Shown here: one piece after another, positions 59,778-63,036 of the stretch
Numbering within the stretch: position 1 is the stretch's first letter
How the letters are laid out: each line of letters opens with the position of its first letter
Source of the DNA: Azoarcus sp.
GTDB lineage: Bacteria > Pseudomonadota > Gammaproteobacteria > Burkholderiales > Rhodocyclaceae
Assembly (NCBI GenBank): GCA_030656215.1
Contig: JAUSOD010000043.1
Span: 1-63,036, forward strand
Reading direction: 5' to 3'
Length of the DNA stretch: 63,036 nt
Program-made: the position numbers and the translations under genes
The notes under the pieces: model-generated
Databases searched by the model: none
The model's input: the letters and a program-made list of their open reading frames with translations, nothing else
Told to the model about the DNA's origin: nothing

Positions 59778-59795
59778 TTGTCCTAGACAACTAGG
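59778..59795. promoter_or_regulatory. Overlapping palindromes upstream of the TIGR02450 gene
   Basis: TTGTC-CTA-GACAA and CCTAG-ACAA-CTAGG share bases, giving two interleaved inverted repeats 8-26 bp before ATG 59769. The adjoining 30 bp are very AT-rich. This could be an operator for a (possibly light-responsive) regulator. Confidence 0.4.
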
Positions 59796-59869
59796 CTTTA
59801 AATTTATCATACATTCAAAATTTTGCGTAAAACCTGGGAACCTGTGGCCTTGCAGGGCGCGCTTGAAAC

Positions 59870-60170
59870 TGCGTTGAGAGTATCCCCAAGAGCGCCTCAT
59901 TCCGCGACATGATCGCGCTCAAGGGCAAGCCGGATATAGGCGACAAGATCAACACCCAGATCATCCAGCCGCTGATCGACGCCAACGCGCGCTTGGCCCG
60001 CACCGACTTCCCCGACTTCAACGACCCCAACAACCAAGGAGTCACCGCTACTCGACGCCTGCGACATCGATCAACACCTGATGGACTACTGGGCCGAGAC
60101 GATGCAGGACGACTGCTACCTGATCGCCGCAGACGGCTGGGTCGCCAGGCCAGCGCGCATCGTCGAAACC
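59870..60170 (+). pseudogene. Remnant of a type I restriction-modification methyltransferase (hsdM)
   Basis: Two short pieces of HsdM-like sequence lie in order but in different frames. The first, about 59870-60036, reads SASFRDMIALKGKPDIGDK and DANARLARTDFPDFNDPN, from the N-terminal region. The second, 60048-60170, reads LLDACDIDQHLMDYWAETMQ and DDCYLIAADGWVA, from the C-terminal region. The catalytic middle (NPPF motif) is gone. This is a deletion remnant with no activity expected. Confidence 0.7.
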
Positions 60171-60178
60171 GACAAGCG

Positions 60179-60302
60179 GATGGCACGCCGACGGTGCTGC
60201 ATGGCAATGCGGAAGCGACGGTGATCTACAACAACCTGCCGGACATTCTGGCGGCGAGCGACGGTGCGCCCACCTTCAAGGAAGCGACCGCCGAACCGCC
60301 TC
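60179..60302 (+). pseudogene. Remnant of a type I restriction subunit (hsdR), C-terminal piece
   Basis: DGTPTVLHGNAEATVIYNNL resembles a C-terminal segment of HsdR; the frame differs from the preceding hsdM piece. Only about 40 residues remain, so the assignment is tentative and leans on the neighbouring hsdM and metallopeptidase remnants, which normally flank hsdR. Confidence 0.5.
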
Positions 60303-60491
60303 AACACCGAGCTGGTGAAGAAACCCCGCGATCTGCTTGAGTACGTTGTCGTCCACGAGCTGCTTCACCTGATCGAACCCACCCATAGCGAGCGCTTCGT
60401 GAGCCTCCTCGATCAGGTCTATCCGGGCGGGCGCGAAGCCCGCGCGGAACTCAACGATCTACCGCTGAGCGCGAGGGCGTGGAAGGAATGA
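60297..60491 (+). pseudogene. C-terminal remnant of a YgjP-like (DUF45) metallopeptidase
   Basis: RLNTELVKKPRDLLEYVVVH followed by ELLHLIEPTHSERF and a WREAR-like GGREARAELNDLPLSARAW are typical of the C-terminal third of YgjP/DUF45 proteins, including HELLH (HExxH) and the downstream His. The N-terminal two thirds are absent. Intact members often sit in operons with type I restriction genes. A short protein could still be made, but no start signal is present. Confidence 0.72.
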
Positions 60492-60563
60492 TCGGGCGGG
60501 CGCAATAGCCCATCGAGCGTATCCGAGGGCCACGCAGTAGGTACGGTGTTTGGGATAAGTGCT

Positions 60564-61046
60564 TTATCTGGATAACAGCACCACCACTTGCGCGGCGATG
60601 CCCTCGCCGCGGCCGGTGAAGCCCAGCTTCTCGGTGGTCTTGCCCTTGATGTTGACCGTGGCCGGATCCATCTCGAGGTCCGCTGCGATATTGGCCACCA
60701 TGGCCTGCGCATGGGGCAGGATCTTCGGCGCCTTGCAGATGACCGTCGCATCCACGTTGACCACTTGCCAACCCGCCGCCTTGACCCGCTCGAACGCGAT
60801 CCTGAGCAATACGCGGCTGTCCGCCCCCGCGTGCTGTGGATCGGTATCGGGAAACAGGCGGCCGATGTCGCCCAGCGCGGCTGCGCCGAGCACCGCATCG
60901 GTCAAGGCGTGAAGCAAGACATCGGCATCAGAATGCCCGAGCAGGCCGCGCTCATGCGGGATCGTCACCCCGCCGACAATCAGCGGCCGCCCGGCCACCA
61001 GCGCGTGTACGTCAAACCCCTGTCCGATCCGGAACGGGACTGTCAT
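60564..61046 (-). CDS. ispF: 2-C-methyl-D-erythritol 2,4-cyclodiphosphate synthase
   Basis: IspF forms the cyclic diphosphate in the MEP isoprenoid pathway. The 160-residue protein starts [20 protein letters not shown] with metal ligands Asp12 and His14, and continues with [17 protein letters not shown] and [11 protein letters not shown], then [16 protein letters not shown]. The start overlaps the ispD stop by 4 nt (ATGA). It marks the return of conserved core genes after the accessory block. Confidence 0.98.
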   Translation of the reverse strand: MTVPFRIGQGFDVHALVAGRPLIVGGVTIPHERGLLGHSDADVLLHALTDAVLGAAALGDIGRLFPDTDPQHAGADSRVLLRIAFERVKAAGWQVVNVDATVICKAPKILPHAQAMVANIAADLEMDPATVNIKGKTTEKLGFTGRGEGIAAQVVVLLSR

Positions 61047-61753
61047 CGGTTCATTCCCTCGCGATTGTTGAGTATCCACTCGGCAAGATGCAGATCGAGC
61101 GGATAGGTGACCTTGAGATTGGTGGCATCGCCCTCGATCAGACGTGGCCGCAAGCCGGCGGCCTCGACTGCGCTGGCTTCGTCGGTGACATGGTGGGCAC
61201 TCTCCAGCGCCCGGCGCAGCATCACGTAACGAAACATCTGCGGCGTCTGCGCCTGCCACAGGCTATCGCGCGGTACCGTGGCCGCGACATGACGCTGACT
61301 GTCGGCGCGCTTGAGGGTATCGGCGACTGGCACCGCGAGCAGGCCGCCAACCTCGTCGTGGGCAAGCTCACGGATGAGTTTGTCGATATGCCATGGCGCG
61401 AGACAGGGGCGCGCCGCATCGTGCACCAGCACCCAGTCGGACTGCGCCGCCTCACCAGAAATCGCGCGCAGGCCGGCCAGCACCGAGTCGGCCCGGGTTG
61501 GACCACCGCAGAACAGGGGCACCAGTTTGGGACCCAGCGTGCTCCAGTCATAACTCGCCCACTGCGCATCGCCCACCGACAGCACGACAAAGACCTTGTC
61601 GATCTCGGGCGCGGCACACAAGGTGGCGAGCGAGTGACGGATCAGCGGCTGCCCGAGCAGTGGCAAATACTGCTTGGGCAGTTCGGACGCCATGCGGCTG
61701 CCAGTGCCGGCTGCCGGCACGATGGCGAAATGTCGGGGATGAAAAGTCTGCAT
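61043..61753 (-). CDS. ispD: 2-C-methyl-D-erythritol 4-phosphate cytidylyltransferase
   Basis: IspD activates methylerythritol phosphate with CTP, upstream of IspF in the MEP pathway. The 236-residue protein has the nucleotidyltransferase signature [52 protein letters not shown] and [13 protein letters not shown] 61753 starts at the homology; the frame continues 15 codons upstream without a better signal. ispD-ispF coupling is the normal arrangement in proteobacteria. Confidence 0.98.
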   Translation of the reverse strand: MQTFHPRHFAIVPAAGTGSRMASELPKQYLPLLGQPLIRHSLATLCAAPEIDKVFVVLSVGDAQWASYDWSTLGPKLVPLFCGGPTRADSVLAGLRAISGEAAQSDWVLVHDAARPCLAPWHIDKLIRELAHDEVGGLLAVPVADTLKRADSQRHVAATVPRDSLWQAQTPQMFRYVMLRRALESAHHVTDEASAVEAAGLRPRLIEGDATNLKVTYPLDLHLAEWILNNREGMNR

Positions 61754-61884
61754 GGCGCGGATTCTAACTGCAGCGCGGGATTCCGCCACAGCCAGCAATC
61801 GACTACAGTATTACCGACTGTGGCGCGGGTGATACTGCACGCCCGCCCGGCGTGGTGAATACCTCCAACAACAGGACGACACGC

Positions 61885-63036
61885 GTGCCCCATTCAGTCC
61901 CTTTCGATCCGGAACAGATCGAGGCTTTCCTGATTGCAATCGGCATCGGCTTGCTGATCGGCCTCGAGCGCGAGCGCGTGCCCTCTGCCCGCGCCGGCTT
62001 GCGCACCTTCGGTCTGGTGGCGATGCTGGGTGCGCTGACCGGACTGCTCGGCCAGCAGTTGCAGAGCATTGCCCCCTTCGCCGTGGGGATGGCCGTCATC
62101 GGCACCATGATCGTTGCCGCCTACCTGCGCCACCCCGATCCGAGCGACCCCGGAACCACTTCGGTCGCCGCCCTGATGGTGTGCTACTGCCTGGGTACCG
62201 CGGTATGGCTCGGTTACGCCAAGATCGCGGTGATGCTGGCCGTGGGCACGACCGTGCTGTTGTACTTCAAAACCCAACTGCGCGGCATCGCCACCCGGCT
62301 CGGGCCGCGCGACTGGATCTCGATCCTGCAGTTCAGTGTGTTGTCACTGGTGATCCTGCCCATCCTGCCCAATGAGGAGTTCGGCCCCTACGGCGCGCTC
62401 AACCCCTATCAGGTGTGGTGGATGGTGGTGCTGATCTCCGGTGTGAGTCTGGCCGGTTACGCCGCGCTGCAGCTGGTCGGGGCAAAGCACGGCGCGGCGT
62501 TTGTCGGCATCTTCGGCGGGCTGGCATCGAGCACCGCGACCACCATGGTCTATGCGCGCAACGCCCGTGAGTCGCCCGGGCTGGCATCGATGGCCGCGCT
62601 GGTCATCGTGCTGGCGAACCTGGTGATGGTGGTCCGCGTCAGCGTGATCGCCGCGGTAGTGGCGCCAGGTTTGCTGCGCGCGCTCCTCGTCATCGTGGTT
62701 CCGGCACTGGTGCTTGGCACCCTGGCGCTGGTGTGGAATTGGCGCAAGCTGGGTAACGGCGGCGATGCCGTGCTGCCACAAACCACCAACCCGACCGAGC
62801 TGCGCACTGCCCTGGGCTTTGGCGCGCTCTATGCCTTCGTGCTGTTCTGCGCCGCGTGGCTGTCCGACTACGCCGGCACCGGCGGCCTTTACGTGCTCGC
62901 GGTGGTGTCCGGCTTCACCGATATCGACGCGATTGCGCTATCGAGCATGCGCCTGTTTTCGCTGGAACGACTCGAGCTCACCCCCGCGGTGATCGCGATC
63001 GGCCTGGGCATGGTCGCCAACCTGAGTTTCAAGACC
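61885..63036 (+). CDS. MgtC/DUF4010-family membrane protein (3' end outside window)
   Basis: The frame is open from GTG 61885 (AGGA eight nt upstream) through the last base, 384 codons. It begins with an MgtC/SapB-like domain (FLIAIGIGLLIGLERERVPS, AGLRTFGLVAMLGALTG), followed by a DUF4010 membrane domain of many helices (GIFGGLASSTATTMVYARNA, GLYVLAVVSGFTDIDAIALS). The function is unknown; MgtC itself is linked to Mg2+ limitation and F-ATPase control, which cannot be assumed here. It is divergent from ispD. Confidence 0.9.
   Translation, partial: MPHSVPFDPEQIEAFLIAIGIGLLIGLERERVPSARAGLRTFGLVAMLGALTGLLGQQLQSIAPFAVGMAVIGTMIVAAYLRHPDPSDPGTTSVAALMVCYCLGTAVWLGYAKIAVMLAVGTTVLLYFKTQLRGIATRLGPRDWISILQFSVLSLVILPILPNEEFGPYGALNPYQVWWMVVLISGVSLAGYAALQLVGAKHGAAFVGIFGGLASSTATTMVYARNARESPGLASMAALVIVLANLVMVVRVSVIAAVVAPGLLRALLVIVVPALVLGTLALVWNWRKLGNGGDAVLPQTTNPTELRTALGFGALYAFVLFCAAWLSDYAGTGGLYVLAVVSGFTDIDAIALSSMRLFSLERLELTPAVIAIGLGMVANLSFKT

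Overview
The window is GC-rich, densely coded bacterial DNA from a betaproteobacterium. Protein sequence and gene order suggest the Azoarcus/Thauera/Aromatoleum group (Rhodocyclales); that placement is inference. Most of it is conserved core genome. Two blocks keep an order also known from E. coli: rpoE-rseA-rseB-rseC ... lepA-lepB-rnc-era-recO-pdxJ-acpS with nadB divergent, and rne / rluC ... maf-yceD-rpmF-plsX-fabH-fabD-fabG-acpP-fabF.

Layout. 1-9.1 kb: glycogen operon (glgB 3' end, glgX, glgC, glgA, glgP) plus an unrecognised lipoprotein. 9.1-13.5 kb: aconitase and an M32 carboxypeptidase. 13.8-18.1 kb: two-gene RND efflux unit. 18.1-32.2 kb (minus strand): uvrC, nagZ, acpS, pdxJ, recO, era, rnc, a DUF4845 gene, lepB, lepA, a glutaredoxin-like gene, mucD and the sigma-E operon. 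32.4-34.5 kb: nadB and a YgfX-like membrane protein. 34.5-42.0 kb: fatty-acid/phospholipid cluster, rpmF, yceD, maf and an RsmI-family methyltransferase. 42.1-50.1 kb: Rieske protein, gph, rluC, rne, a low-molecular-weight phosphatase and uvrB. 50.2-51.6 kb: an aromatic/aspartate aminotransferase and tRNA-Asn.

51.6-60.5 kb looks accessory. It begins just after tRNA-Asn and ends where conserved ispF/ispD resume. It holds a MASE1 histidine kinase with a NarL-type regulator, an NCS2 permease with an extra cytoplasmic domain, a bacteriohemerythrin, a photolyase-like FAD protein whose flavin domain comes first, a broken DCC-family gene, a renalase-like oxidoreductase, a TIGR02450 Trp-rich protein, and about 600 bp of collapsed type I restriction-modification remnants. 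No integrase is visible. The window closes with ispF, ispD and the start of an MgtC/DUF4010-type membrane protein running off the end.

Regulation that can be read directly: intrinsic terminators lie between fabG and acpP, acpP and fabF, rpmF and plsX, after rne, after the aminotransferase, after tRNA-Asn, and (unusually) 8 nt before the lepA start codon. tRNA-Asn and yceD have clear sigma-70-like promoters. Several intergenic spots carry short perfect tandem duplications, and a 98-bp element with 16-bp terminal inverted repeats sits between nagZ and uvrC.
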